Part shown: positions 47,374 to 56,538 of the stretch, piece by piece
Position numbering within the stretch: the first letter of the stretch is position 1
Layout of the letters: every line of letters begins with the position of its first letter
DNA from: Oligoflexia bacterium
GTDB lineage: Bacteria > Bdellovibrionota > UBA1018
Assembly (NCBI GenBank): GCA_023701205.1
Contig: JAMPXJ010000020.1
Span: 18,296 to 82,295 of the forward strand
DNA: 64,000 bases
Direction: 5' to 3'
The notes under the pieces: generated by a model
The model's input: the letters and a program-made list of their open reading frames with translations, nothing else
Database searches by the model: none
What the model was told of the DNA's origin: nothing
Translations under genes and position numbers: made by a program

Positions 47374-47423
47374 CGGCTCGCCTGCCAGGCTAGGGGCCCG
47401 GCGCTTGCAAAACGCGCGGTAGG

Positions 47424-47891
47424 ATGCCGGACCGGTCGCTGATATCGCTTCTTCACAATAACCCCGAGCTGCTCGTCCACATGCGGGCGGCGCTCGAGAC
47501 GCTCGATTTCGACGTGGCCGACTTCGCGCTGCATGACGAGCTCGCGCGGCTCGAGCCCGAGCTGGCGCGCTTCCTCGAAGAGCGTCCTCCCGCGCTGCTG
47601 GTCTGTGACATCGCCCATCCCTTCGCGGAGAATTGGGAGGCGTTCTGCCGGCTGCGAGAGCGGGCCGGCTTGCGGGAGCGACCCTTCCTCATCACCACGC
47701 CCGACAAAGATGCGCTGACGCTCGAAGCGGGGACCGTGCCTTACATGGAGATTCGCGGCGAGCTTTTCGATGCTCCGCTCTTCGCGCGCGCGGTGCGCGA
47801 GGTGCTGCTCGCGCAGGGGCGGCCGCAGCTGCTCAGGCATTCGCGGGCGCGGCTTTCGGGCAATCCCAAGCTCAACGTGAAGGTCGGCTAA
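47424..47891 (+). CDS. Atypical receiver-like protein
   Basis: 155 aa. The alternating strand/helix order resembles a response-regulator receiver. A possible phospho-Asp is in ALLVCDIAHPF, but the acidic pair near the first strand is HNN (SLLHNNPELL) and the switch Lys-Pro is missing (VPYMEIRGELF). So Mg2+-dependent phosphorylation is doubtful; a pseudo-receiver is likely. No output domain. Function unknown. Confidence 0.6.
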   Translation: MPDRSLISLLHNNPELLVHMRAALETLDFDVADFALHDELARLEPELARFLEERPPALLVCDIAHPFAENWEAFCRLRERAGLRERPFLITTPDKDALTLEAGTVPYMEIRGELFDAPLFARAVREVLLAQGRPQLLRHSRARLSGNPKLNVKVG

Positions 47892-47940
47892 TTTCGAAGT
47901 TTTGATTGACGAGCCAGGGGCTTCTTGCTGTGATCTGAGC

Positions 47941-48276
47941 ATGATTCCTGGATGGAGCAAGGCCCTGACCCTTGCGGTGATTCTCGGCGGAATTTTCGCC
48001 TGCACGAAGAGCAAAGACACGGCTGCAGCCTGCGCGTTCGACTCCGATTGCGATACAGGACTTTGTTTCCGGGGGATTTCAAACGGCTACTGCACCACGG
48101 TCTGTGAGCGGGAAGGCAGCTTGGACGGCTGCCCCGATGGCACCATATGCAAGCCGATTCAGGGCGGCGACCCCCGCTGCCTTAAGATTTGTGGCCAAGA
48201 GACGGATTGTCCGGAACAGACCGACTGCAACGCCGTGGCAAATACAACGATCCGGGCCTGTGAGCCCACCTTTTAG
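47941..48276 (+). CDS. Cys-rich lipoprotein
   Basis: 111 aa from ATG 47941. Lipobox GIFAC with Cys21. The mature part has 12 further cysteines in patterns such as CAFDSDCDTGLCF and CGQETDCPEQTDC, spaced like small disulfide-knot modules common in myxobacterial-type surface lipoproteins. Probably outer-membrane anchored and disulfide stabilised. Function unknown. Confidence 0.78.
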   Translation: MIPGWSKALTLAVILGGIFACTKSKDTAAACAFDSDCDTGLCFRGISNGYCTTVCEREGSLDGCPDGTICKPIQGGDPRCLKICGQETDCPEQTDCNAVANTTIRACEPTF

Positions 48277-48309
48277 CTGAGCGCAGGCAGCTGAAACTTT
48301 GAGCCACGC

Positions 48310-49368
48310 CTAATTCCCGTGCTCATCCAGGATATCGCCGACGAGCTCCTCCAGGACGTCTTCCATCGTGACGACGCCCAAGATTTTTCCGCTCTTCGGA
48401 TCCTGGATGATCGCCATGTGGACCCTGCGTTCCTTGAGCAGGCGCAGGATCTGGTCCTGGCGCATGCCGGGATCGATGAAAAGCGGCGGTCGCGCGATCT
48501 TGGCGAAATCGGCTTCGGCTTCCCCTTCGGAAATGACATGAAGCACATCTTTCATGTGAACGATGCCGATCACGGAATCCAGGCCGTCCCGCGTAAGCGG
48601 AAAGCGGGTGTGCATCCTGCGCCGCGCGGCGACCATGTTCTCCTCGAAGCTCCGCTGCAACGAGAGGTATTCCACTTTCTCCGCCGGGATCATGATCTGG
48701 GAAGCTCGTTTGTCGGAGAACTCGAAAGCGCGATTGATGATCTGCGCTTCGCTCTCCGAGATCACTCCATCCTCGTGGGATTCGCGAAGGACGATCTTGA
48801 GCTCGTCCTCGCTCAGAGGGGGCTCCTCGAGCCCGTGATACCCCAGGCGCCGAAGCACGAAGTTCGCGATCGACGTGAAGGCCTGGATCAGCGGCCGGGC
48901 GATCCGGTAAAACCACTGGAGGGGCTTCGAGATCCGGAGCGTGACTTCTTCCGCTCTTTGGATGGCCATGCTTTTCGGGACGAGCTCCCCGAGCACCACG
49001 TGAAGCAGAGTGATGATGAAGAACGAAATCCCTGTCGCGAGGGCGTGGAGGTAGGCGTTCCCATCGGGCAGGTACGCGGGGAACAGGATCGACAGCAGAT
49101 TGAAAAACGCCTCTTCGCCGATCCAGCCGAGCCCGAGGCTCACGAGCGTGATTCCGAGCTGGGTTGCCGAGAGATACTCGTCCAGCTGATCAACGCAGAG
49201 AATCGAAATGCGCGCGGCCGCGACACCTTGGCCGGCCAGCTCTTCGAGTCGGCTGCGTCGGACCTTGACGATCGCGAACTCCGCGGCGACGAAAAAGGCG
49301 TTCAGCGCCACCAGGACCAGGGAGAGCGTGATGAAGAAAAGGGTCAGGACTGTACCGGGAGGCTCCAT
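48310..49368 (-). CDS. CNNM/CorC-type transporter (DUF21 plus CBS pair)
   Basis: 352 aa from ATG 49368 (an ATG at 49404 is possible). DUF21 membrane domain with VALNAFFVAAEFAIVKVRRSR, YLSATQLGITLVSLGLGWIGEEA and HVVLGELVPKS, followed by two CBS domains (ISESEAQIINRAFEFSDKRASQIM to VTMEDVLEELVGDILDE). The C-terminal CorC_HlyC domain usual in longer members is missing. Family members export magnesium or other divalent cations, though often mis-named haemolysins. Downstream of a second member on the same strand. Confidence 0.85.
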   Translation of the reverse strand: MEPPGTVLTLFFITLSLVLVALNAFFVAAEFAIVKVRRSRLEELAGQGVAAARISILCVDQLDEYLSATQLGITLVSLGLGWIGEEAFFNLLSILFPAYLPDGNAYLHALATGISFFIITLLHVVLGELVPKSMAIQRAEEVTLRISKPLQWFYRIARPLIQAFTSIANFVLRRLGYHGLEEPPLSEDELKIVLRESHEDGVISESEAQIINRAFEFSDKRASQIMIPAEKVEYLSLQRSFEENMVAARRRMHTRFPLTRDGLDSVIGIVHMKDVLHVISEGEAEADFAKIARPPLFIDPGMRQDQILRLLKERRVHMAIIQDPKSGKILGVVTMEDVLEELVGDILDEHGN

Positions 49369-49473
49369 TGGTTCAAAGCACCTTCGATGAATTCGACTTA
49401 ACATCCGTCGGCATGCGCTGATCGGTGAGCAGGCGAGGGACAGTATTCAAGATTTTCCCGGAACGCAAGGCCG

Positions 49474-50571
49474 TCATTGATCGAGGGAAGGCTTCGCGGC
49501 GGGTGCTCCCGGCGGGTGCGGGCGGAGCCATTCGGGAAGGCGATCCCGTCTCGCGGAGATCAGGAGCCTTCTGAGGCGGCCGTCGTCGTCCTCATCGTAA
49601 ATATCCCCGATGATTTCCTCGAAGACGTCCTCCATGGTGACGATGCCGATCGGGCGGGTTCCGGAAAGCACGATGCTCAAATGACTGCGTTTTTCCTGCA
49701 TGAGTTTGAGCGCGCGGATGAGGGAGTCGGATTCCTGAAGCTGCACCACGGGGCGGACGATGCCTTCCCAGGTCTCGGCGCCGGTCGCCCTGAGGGCCAT
49801 GAATTCCTTGGTGTTCAGAATGCCTACGACGGCTCCGCCGTCCAGGACCGGGAGACGCGTATGCCCGGATGCGTGTATCGTCGCTGAAACTTCCGCCGCC
49901 GGCTGCGAGCGCGCGACCGCGACGACCTTGCTCCAGGGCACGAAGACGTCGCGAACGGCTTGCTTCCGGATATGGAAGAGATTCAGGACGTATTGCCGGT
50001 GGTCCTGGGAGAGCGATTCCAGATCGAGGGGTTCGTCCGAGGTCGGCGCGGCGTCCCGGTGGCTCCTCACGCAAAAGAACTGGAGCACCCGCTTGGTAGA
50101 CGCTTCCAGCAAATTCACGACCGGCGCGAAAACCCTGTCCATCAGGGCAAGCCAACGCGAGGCCTTCAAGATGACCTTGGCTGGATCCCGGAGCGCGATA
50201 CTCTTGGGGACGAGTTCCCCGACCACCACGGTGAGGTAGGTGTAGGGCAGCGTGATGGCGAGGATGGTGAGCACCTCGGCTGCATTTTCAGAAAGCGCGA
50301 ATCTATTCTCAAGGATCGGACTCAGCGACTCCTCGGCCCCGGCACCTCCGATCGCCGCCGCGAGCACGCCCACTAAAGTGATTCCGACCTGGAGCACCGA
50401 AAGCGTCCGCTCGGGGTTATCCCGCAGATTGAGGATGCGGGTCGCCTCCCTGTTGCCGCTTCGTGCTAGGGCACGGAGCTGGGGTTTTCCGACCGAGACA
50501 AACGCCATTTCCATCCCGGAAAGAAGCGCGTTCAAAGCCAAGCAGCAGGCCATGATGAGGAGTTCGAGCAT
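49474..50571 (-). CDS. Second CNNM/CorC-type transporter (DUF21 plus CBS pair)
   Basis: 365 aa from ATG 50571 (MLELLIMACCLALNALLSGMEMAFVSV). VLQVGITLVGVLAAAIGGAGAEESL and TVVVGELVPKS mark DUF21; the CBS pair follows (HRQYVLNLFHIRKQAVRDVFVPW to VTMEDVFEEIIGDIYDEDDDG). Ends without CorC_HlyC. Clearly diverged from the neighbouring paralogue (105-base gap), so an old duplication or paired function is likely. Confidence 0.85.
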   Translation of the reverse strand: MLELLIMACCLALNALLSGMEMAFVSVGKPQLRALARSGNREATRILNLRDNPERTLSVLQVGITLVGVLAAAIGGAGAEESLSPILENRFALSENAAEVLTILAITLPYTYLTVVVGELVPKSIALRDPAKVILKASRWLALMDRVFAPVVNLLEASTKRVLQFFCVRSHRDAAPTSDEPLDLESLSQDHRQYVLNLFHIRKQAVRDVFVPWSKVVAVARSQPAAEVSATIHASGHTRLPVLDGGAVVGILNTKEFMALRATGAETWEGIVRPVVQLQESDSLIRALKLMQEKRSHLSIVLSGTRPIGIVTMEDVFEEIIGDIYDEDDDGRLRRLLISARRDRLPEWLRPHPPGAPAAKPSLDQ

Positions 50572-50668
50572 AGTCGATGGGACCTTATCGCGCGCAGCCT
50601 TCGAAATCCATCCTGCCCGCGTTTGACTCGCCTGGCTCGCTTTGCTAGGCTGCTTGATCGTGAAGTCG

Positions 50669-51046
50669 ATGCGAATGGTCACGATCTTGCCGCTCCTCTC
50701 GCTCATCTGCGCCTTCGCGCTCGGCGCGCCGCGGATCACCGTCGACGCTCGGTCGGCGGCAAGCTTCCAAGCCCACGAGCATGATGCGATCGGCAAGGCC
50801 GAGCGTTCGGACGTCTCGGAGCGGGAGCGCTACCGCCACAGGCATTCCTCGAGCGAGCCGGAGCACGAGCACTCGGGTACCGGTAACACCGTTGCGTCTG
50901 TGTTTTCCGGAATGGACCTGGCGCGGATCTCCGCTTTCACTCTGCTTTCCCCGCCGGTTCCCGTGCGAGCCCCGGCCTTGAATCGGATCCAAGGATCCAA
51001 TCTGGGTCCCCATCTCCCTTCCTTGTTCCGTCCTCCGATTGCTTGA
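50669..51046 (+). CDS. Exported His-rich small protein of metal efflux operon
   Basis: 125 aa from ATG 50669; GTG 50660 is an alternative. Signal peptide VTILPLLSLICAFALGA. The mature part has HEHD, then RYRHRHSSSEPEHEHSG, a metal-binding His/Glu cluster, and ends LPSLFRPPIA. Small His-rich proteins with this ending often precede heavy-metal RND genes. It probably binds or buffers metal in the periplasm. First gene of the RND operon; a GAGTCC-GGACTC hairpin lies between it and the next gene. Confidence 0.62.
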   Translation: MRMVTILPLLSLICAFALGAPRITVDARSAASFQAHEHDAIGKAERSDVSERERYRHRHSSSEPEHEHSGTGNTVASVFSGMDLARISAFTLLSPPVPVRAPALNRIQGSNLGPHLPSLFRPPIA

Positions 51047-51135
51047 TCGGGTCGGCCAACGGTATTCCTTCATTCCGTGTCCCGAGTCCGGGTGGGACTC
51101 CTGATGGACAGGCATTCAAGAAGAGCTCCTGACTC

Positions 51136-54100
51136 ATGCTGAATTCGATCATTCGACTTTCCCTGAGATTCCGCCTCGGCGTGCTGGCGATCGCCATGGG
51201 CGTCCTGCTGTATGGCCTTTGGGTTTCGCGAACGCTGCCGATTGACGTCTTCCCGGATCTGAATCGTCCGACCGTCTCGGTGCTGACCGAGGCGCACGGG
51301 CTGGCTCCCGAGGAAGTCGAAACCCTGGTGACGCTGCCGATTGAAGCCACGCTCAACGGAACTCCCGGTGTCCTTCGGATCCGTTCCTCGAGCGGCATCG
51401 GGATCTCGATCCTCTATGTCGAATTCGAGTGGGGGACGGACATCTTCCGCAATCGCCAGCTGATCGCCGAGAAGCTCCAGCTCGTGAGCGAGCGCCTCCC
51501 CACCGGCATGACGCCGGTGATGGGCCCCATCACCTCGATCATGGGCGAGATCCAGATCCTGGGGCTCACTTCTCCCGAGGGGGCGCTCTCGTCGATGGAG
51601 CTGCGCACCTTGGCGGACTGGAACATCCGCCCTCGGCTCATGACCCTGCCGGGAATCAGCCAGGTCGTCGTCATGGGGGGCGAGGTCAAGCAGTACCAGA
51701 TCCTCGTTTCGAGCGAGAAGCTGCAGAAAAACGGGATCTCCCTCGAGGATCTCCGCCATGCGCTCTCCGAGCTCAGCGAGAACACCACCGGCGGCTTCAT
51801 CGATGTCGAGGACCGGGAGTTCCTGATCCGGCCGCTGGGACGGCTGGATTCGCTGGAGGAGATCCGGAACGCGCCCGTGGGCCTGCATCTCGGAAAACCG
51901 GTTTACGTGCGGGACATCGCCGAGGTGCGCATCGGCCCGAAGATCAAGCGCGGAGAGGCCAGCGTCAACGCCCGGCATTCGGTCGTCATGACGATCCAGA
52001 AGCAGCCCAATGCCAGCACCACCGAGTTGACCCGCAAGATCGACGAGATGGTCGCCGACATCCAGAAGGGCCTCCCGCCGGGAGTGCGCCTCGAGGCGGA
52101 TCTTTTCAAGCAGGCGCATTTCATCAGAGCGGCGGTGTCAAACGTGGAACAGGCGCTACGCGACGGCGCGATCATCGTCGCGATCGTCCTTTTCATCTTC
52201 CTCGCGAATCTGCGGACGACGGCGATCACCCTGCTCACGATCCCGCTTTCGCTCATGATGACGGCGATCGTCTTCAAGGCGATGGGGCTGGGAATCAACA
52301 CCATGACCCTGGGGGGCCTTGCCGTCGCGATCGGAGAGCTGGTCGACGACGCGATCGTGGACGTAGAGAACGTCTTCAGGCGCCTGCGCGAGAACTCGGC
52401 TCAGGGAAAGCCGAAGGGGGCTTTCCGCGTGATCTACGAGGCATCGTCGGAGGTTCGCAACTCGATCATCTTCTCGACGCTCACGGTGATCCTTGTTTTC
52501 ATCCCTCTGTTCTTCCTGGGAGGGATCGAGGGAAGGCTTTTCGCGCCGCTTGGCGTGGCTTACATCATCTCGCTCACGGCCTCGCTCGTGGTCTCGCTCA
52601 CCGTGACCCCGGTGCTGTGCTCTTATCTTCTTCCGAAGTCCAGGCTCATGGAGCGCCCGGAGAGCTGGGTCGTAAGGCACTTGAAGGCCTGGCACCGCTG
52701 GGGGCTGGAGATCACCTTGAAGCACCCTTACCGCATCCTGGGGGCCTGCGCCGCCATGCTGCTTGGGAGCCTCGCTTTGCTTCCTTTGATGGGTCGGAGC
52801 TTCCTGCCGGCCTTCAACGAAGGCACCGCGACGATCGGGGTGGGTGGTGCCCCGGGAATCTCCCTCGAGGCGTCGGACAGGCTCGGCACGAAGATCGAGC
52901 AGGCGATGCTGAGCGTGCCCGAGGTGCGCTCCACCGTGAGGCGCACGGGTCGCGCGGAGATGGACGAGCATGCCGAAGGCGTGCACTGGCATGAGATCGA
53001 CGTCGACTTCAAGGAAGGCGGCAGGCCCCGCCCCGTGGTCCTGCACGAGCTCAGGCAGAGGATCGAGGCCGCCGGTGACGTCTATGTCAATCTGGGGCAG
53101 CCCATCAGCCATCGCCTGGATCATCTCCTTTCGGGCGTTCGCGCGCAGATCGCCGTCAAGGTCTTCGGTCCCGATCTCTCCGAGCTCCGGCGTTTCGGCA
53201 CTCAGGTCGAGTCGATCCTGAAGACGATCCCGGGGATCGTGGACCTGAGCCTCGAGCCCCTGGTTCTCATCCCGCAGCTCAAGCTCGCGATCGACCGCGA
53301 GGAAGCCGGGCGCTTCGGTCTCCGCTCGGGCACCCTGGCCGAGGAGCTCGAGATGGCGCTGAACGGCGAGGAGGTCGGTCAGATGATCGAAGGACAGCGG
53401 CTGTCCAGCATTTTCATGCGACTGGATGACCCCTCGCGAGCGACGCCGGAGTCGATCAGCGGAATCCTGCTGAAAACGCTTCCCAACGCCCGGACCATCC
53501 GTCTCTCGGACATCGCGAACGTCTACGAGGGGACCGGTCCGAACATGGTCAATCGCGAGAACATGCAGCGCAGGATCGTGATCTCGGCGAATTCCCACGG
53601 CCGCGATCTCGGTAGCCTGGTGGATGAGATCCAGGCCAGGCTCAAGGAGAAGCTCAGGCTTCCGTCGGGCTATTACGTGAGCATGGGAGGGCAGTTCGAA
53701 AGCCAGAAGCAGGCCTCGCGCCTGCTGCTTTTCTTCGGCGCGCTTTCGCTCGGCGCGATCCTGCTCCTTCTCCATCTTCACTTCGGCTCCCTCGTCCTGG
53801 CTCTTCAGGTCATGCTCAACGTTCCCCTGGCGCTGATCGGATCGATCGTGGCCATCTATTTCACCGAGCGGGAGCTTTCGGTGGCGACCACCATCGCCTT
53901 CATCACGCTTTGCGGGATCGCGACCCGCAACGGGATCATGATGATCAGCCACTACCTCCATCTGATGAGGGAGGAGGGTCAGGGCTTCAGCCGGGAGATG
54001 GTGATCCGGGGCTCGCTCGAGCGCCTGATCCCCGTGCTGATGACGGCGCTGTCGGCGGCGCTCGCGCTGGTGCCCCTCCTGCTTTCGAAGGGCGAGCCCG

Positions 54101-54276
54101 GCAAAGAGATCCTTTACCCCGTGGCGGTCGTGATCGTCGGTGGGCTTTTCTCATCCACCTTGCTCGACGTGGTCGTCACTCCGGCGGTCTTTTACAAGTT
54201 TGGGCGGAAGGCCGTGGAAAGCCTTCTGGCTCAAGAGAAGGAAACCCGAAACAACGAAAAAGGAGAATGGAAATGA
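51136..54276 (+). CDS. Heavy-metal efflux RND transporter (CusA/CzcA family)
   Basis: 1046 aa, the usual RND length. TM1 LGVLAIAMGVLLYGLW; VFPDLNRPTVSVLTEAHGLAPEEVE is the HME-RND start. TM4 has D404, D405, D409 and E411 in IGELVDDAIVDVENV, charged residues for proton relay. Two large periplasmic loops. It should export a metal ion (Cu, Zn, Co or Cd) from the periplasm by proton antiport. Specific metal not decidable. No gene for a membrane-fusion protein is next to it; the stop overlaps the next small gene. Confidence 0.9.
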   Translation: MLNSIIRLSLRFRLGVLAIAMGVLLYGLWVSRTLPIDVFPDLNRPTVSVLTEAHGLAPEEVETLVTLPIEATLNGTPGVLRIRSSSGIGISILYVEFEWGTDIFRNRQLIAEKLQLVSERLPTGMTPVMGPITSIMGEIQILGLTSPEGALSSMELRTLADWNIRPRLMTLPGISQVVVMGGEVKQYQILVSSEKLQKNGISLEDLRHALSELSENTTGGFIDVEDREFLIRPLGRLDSLEEIRNAPVGLHLGKPVYVRDIAEVRIGPKIKRGEASVNARHSVVMTIQKQPNASTTELTRKIDEMVADIQKGLPPGVRLEADLFKQAHFIRAAVSNVEQALRDGAIIVAIVLFIFLANLRTTAITLLTIPLSLMMTAIVFKAMGLGINTMTLGGLAVAIGELVDDAIVDVENVFRRLRENSAQGKPKGAFRVIYEASSEVRNSIIFSTLTVILVFIPLFFLGGIEGRLFAPLGVAYIISLTASLVVSLTVTPVLCSYLLPKSRLMERPESWVVRHLKAWHRWGLEITLKHPYRILGACAAMLLGSLALLPLMGRSFLPAFNEGTATIGVGGAPGISLEASDRLGTKIEQAMLSVPEVRSTVRRTGRAEMDEHAEGVHWHEIDVDFKEGGRPRPVVLHELRQRIEAAGDVYVNLGQPISHRLDHLLSGVRAQIAVKVFGPDLSELRRFGTQVESILKTIPGIVDLSLEPLVLIPQLKLAIDREEAGRFGLRSGTLAEELEMALNGEEVGQMIEGQRLSSIFMRLDDPSRATPESISGILLKTLPNARTIRLSDIANVYEGTGPNMVNRENMQRRIVISANSHGRDLGSLVDEIQARLKEKLRLPSGYYVSMGGQFESQKQASRLLLFFGALSLGAILLLLHLHFGSLVLALQVMLNVPLALIGSIVAIYFTERELSVATTIAFITLCGIATRNGIMMISHYLHLMREEGQGFSREMVIRGSLERLIPVLMTALSAALALVPLLLSKGEPGKEILYPVAVVIVGGLFSSTLLDVVVTPAVFYKFGRKAVESLLAQEKETRNNEKGEWK

Positions 54277-54728
54277 AGAAAATCGTTCTGACCCTCGCGC
54301 TTGCGCTCACGCTGGCTTCCTTAAGCGCTTTCGCCCATGACGAGGGCCATGGCCCGAAGCTCACCGATTCACCGAAGCAGGGCGGTGTCGTCGCCCCGGT
54401 GATCGAAGCCAAGGATGCGGCCCTGGGAAAGAAAGCGGCGGTTCTCCACAAGGCGGAGCTCGTTCGCCTCGAGGACGGCTCGGTGCGGGTGTATCTGTAT
54501 GACAAGGAGATGAACATGCTTCCGCTCGCCTCCTTCGACCAGGCGGCGAAAGGAATCATCGAGGTCCTAAAGAAAAAGAAGGTCTCCAAGACGCCCTTCG
54601 AGCTCAAGCAGGAAGGCGACGCGTTCGTCGGTAAGGCGCCCAAGCCCGGGAGCAAGCCGTTCAACATCGATGTCACGTTTCAGGAAGGCGGCAAGAGCCT
54701 GCTCGTGGCCTTCGACAACCTGGATTGA
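54273..54728 (+). CDS. Small periplasmic protein of the RND operon
   Basis: 151 aa. ATG 54273 overlaps the RND stop (ATGA) and follows AAAAGGAG. Signal peptide cut after SAFA, leaving HDEGHGPKLTDSP. Then a beta sandwich-like chain with ELVRLEDGSVRVYLYDKEMNMLPLASF and KKKKVSKTPFELKQEGDAFVGKAPKPGSKPFNIDVTF. Similar small domains occur alone or at the N-terminus of metal adaptor proteins. It is too short (no helical hairpin or lipoyl parts) for a full membrane-fusion protein. It may chaperone the metal. Confidence 0.75.
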   Translation: MKKIVLTLALALTLASLSAFAHDEGHGPKLTDSPKQGGVVAPVIEAKDAALGKKAAVLHKAELVRLEDGSVRVYLYDKEMNMLPLASFDQAAKGIIEVLKKKKVSKTPFELKQEGDAFVGKAPKPGSKPFNIDVTFQEGGKSLLVAFDNLD

Positions 54729-54779
54729 GCTTCGCGCTGAGAGGCCAGAGCATCGTTTGAGTATGGGAGGATAAGCCAG

Positions 54780-56066
54780 ATGAGCCAGCCGGATCGCCGG
54801 ATTTCGACAGGGTGGGCCCAGTTCGGGCTTATCCTCCTTTGGATCGCCCCAGGCGCGGCGGCAGCCATGCCGCGCGTCGAGTACCATCTTCTTCCCGAGC
54901 TTCTCAAGGAGCGTTCCCCGTCGGTTCGGGCCGGGCAGCTCGCGGTCGAGGCGGCTTCGGCGCGAACCGGCAGCCTGCGCGAGAGCTTCCTGCCGCAGGT
55001 TGCTGCCCAGGCCGGGATCGAGGCTTTCCGCACGGGCTCGTTCGATGCCGAAACCCAACCCTTCGGCGCGATCGAAGCTTCCCTCAATCTTTATCGGGGC
55101 GGTCGTGATTCGCTCGAGGAGCAGAAGCGGGTAGCGGAGGCGGCGCTCTCGCGGGCCGCCAGTGACAAGCAGTTTCGCCAGGAGCTTCTTCTGACTCGCG
55201 GGTTGTTCTGGGACCTGGCGTTTGAGAGGGAGCTTGCAATAGCCCTCGAAAAAAGCCTCGGACTGGTAGCCTCCGGCAAGGCCGCGGCTGAGCGCCGGGC
55301 CGCGCGTGGCCTGACGACCCGGACCGATGGGGATTTCTTCACCCTCTACTCCAGGCAGCTGCGAGAACGCCTCGAGGGTGCCCGGCGAGAGGAGGCTTTG
55401 GCCCTGGTCCGTCTTCGCGCGCGATTGAGCCTGGACGCCTCGGTCGCTGTTGAGACTCCCGCAGAGCTGCTCGAGCACGCCCACGATGAGAAGCTGTTTT
55501 CGGAATCATTGGCCAACTCCGTTATCGGCAATCCCGAAGCCCGAGGGGCCGCGGAAGAAGCCAGGAGCTTCGAACTTGCCGGACGCCAGCTCTCCCGTTG
55601 GTGGACCCCTTCCGTGGAAGTTTATGGCGCCTACTCGCTTTACACGCTTCGGGAGAGGGCTTTTCCGGTCCTCCAGGACCGGGTGGATGTCGCCGGAGGC
55701 CTGCGGCTCCGTTTGAACCTCTTTGATGGCTTGCAGTCCGCCAGGGAAGCCAGAAGCCTGAATCTGAGAGCGCTGGCGCTCGAAAAAGAAGTCTCGGCGC
55801 GGCAGCAGGCGATCTCCTCGGAAGCCGAGGCCACCCAGGGTCAGCTCCGGCGCCTTCATGAGCTTATTCATGGCTCAGAGGAGACTCTGGCGCTCGGCGA
55901 GCGGCTTTTGAGCCAGACGATCGCCGAGTACGATCGCGGCGTGAGGGGCTCGCAGGACGTTCTTTCCGGAATCGAGAGGCTGGTCTCGCTGCGTGAGCTG
56001 AATCTCACGAGGCTGCGGGACTATCAAAAGGTAAAGGCGAAACTTCTTTCATTGCTCGGGGAATAA
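54780..56066 (+). CDS. TolC-family outer-membrane protein of the RND operon
   Basis: 428 aa. N-terminal hydrophobic stretch FGLILLWIAPGAAA, then repeats of long helices (ELLKERSPSVRAGQLAVEAASARTG) and barrel strands (WTPSVEVYGAYSLY, VAGGLRLRLNLFDGL). CusC/CzcC-type OEP. 51 bases after the small periplasmic gene, so the outer exit channel of the system. Not close in sequence to the other TolC in this window. Confidence 0.85.
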   Translation: MSQPDRRISTGWAQFGLILLWIAPGAAAAMPRVEYHLLPELLKERSPSVRAGQLAVEAASARTGSLRESFLPQVAAQAGIEAFRTGSFDAETQPFGAIEASLNLYRGGRDSLEEQKRVAEAALSRAASDKQFRQELLLTRGLFWDLAFERELAIALEKSLGLVASGKAAAERRAARGLTTRTDGDFFTLYSRQLRERLEGARREEALALVRLRARLSLDASVAVETPAELLEHAHDEKLFSESLANSVIGNPEARGAAEEARSFELAGRQLSRWWTPSVEVYGAYSLYTLRERAFPVLQDRVDVAGGLRLRLNLFDGLQSAREARSLNLRALALEKEVSARQQAISSEAEATQGQLRRLHELIHGSEETLALGERLLSQTIAEYDRGVRGSQDVLSGIERLVSLRELNLTRLRDYQKVKAKLLSLLGE

Positions 56067-56100
56067 TAGAGAAACGTGCCGGGAGCGAGAGCGCAGGTGG

Positions 56101-56301
56101 TCAGCTCTCGAATGGGGTCAGAGGTTGTGGTCCCGGCTGAATCCCGAGCAGATCGGGATCAAAGCCGTCGGCCGCTATCCGTGCCCTTTCCTTTTTCAGC
56201 TCTTTTCGGAGAGAGCGCTTCTCGTCTTTCTCCTGCTGCCGCTCTTTCTTGGAGCGTTCGCGATTTCGCTTCGCCTGAGTCGCGGGACCTGGTCTGCCCA
56301 T
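56101..56301 (-). CDS. Small highly basic conserved protein
   Basis: 66 aa. ATG 56301 with GAGGA 8 bases upstream. The N-terminus MGRPGPATQAKRNRERSKKERQQ starts a Lys/Arg/Glu-rich helix; the end is GFDPDLLGIQPGPQP. I recall similar small proteins in related bacteria, without known function. The charged helix may bind nucleic acid or ribosomes. Follows the zinc-ribbon gene on the same strand by 30 bases. Confidence 0.65.
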   Translation of the reverse strand: MGRPGPATQAKRNRERSKKERQQEKDEKRSLRKELKKERARIAADGFDPDLLGIQPGPQPLTPFES

Positions 56302-56331
56302 GATTTCATCCTCGAGATTTTTTTGGGGCTG

Positions 56332-56538
56332 CTAGAGAGCGGCGGTCAGGCGTCTTGCCGAACTTGAGAATCTTTCCGCCGCACCCCGACCCGTCATCTG
56401 GCAGCCCCAGCACAGGAATACCTGTTGATTGCCGCGAGTGCACCAGTTGCCCTCTTTGAGAAGACAGGGTTTCTTGCATTCGAAACACCGGAACTGACCC
56501 TTGATCAGCGCGGCGGACGAAGGTTTTGAAGCCATCAT
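56332..56538 (-). CDS. Small zinc-ribbon-like protein
   Basis: 68 aa. AGGAGG 9 bases before ATG 56538. Cysteines C18, C21, C25, C33, C43 and C46 (CFECKKPC and FLCWGC) make a likely zinc ribbon. No signal peptide. It could be a small regulator or RNA/DNA-binding protein. Probably co-transcribed with the small basic protein. Confidence 0.62.
   Translation of the reverse strand: MMASKPSSAALIKGQFRCFECKKPCLLKEGNWCTRGNQQVFLCWGCQMTGRGAAERFSSSARRLTAAL

Noticed and set aside
51084..51100. GAGTCC-gggtg-GGACTC hairpin before the RND gene
   Set aside because: Could tune translation, but is short and has no T-run or leader peptide; left as a note only.
52156..53961. 601-codon open frame antisense to the RND gene
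   Set aside because: His/Asp/Arg-rich nonsense composition; the plus strand is an intact HME-RND transporter.
56086..56110. CGAGAGC...GCTCTCG hairpin after the second TolC gene
   Set aside because: No T-run on either strand and one arm lies in the convergent gene; not a convincing terminator.
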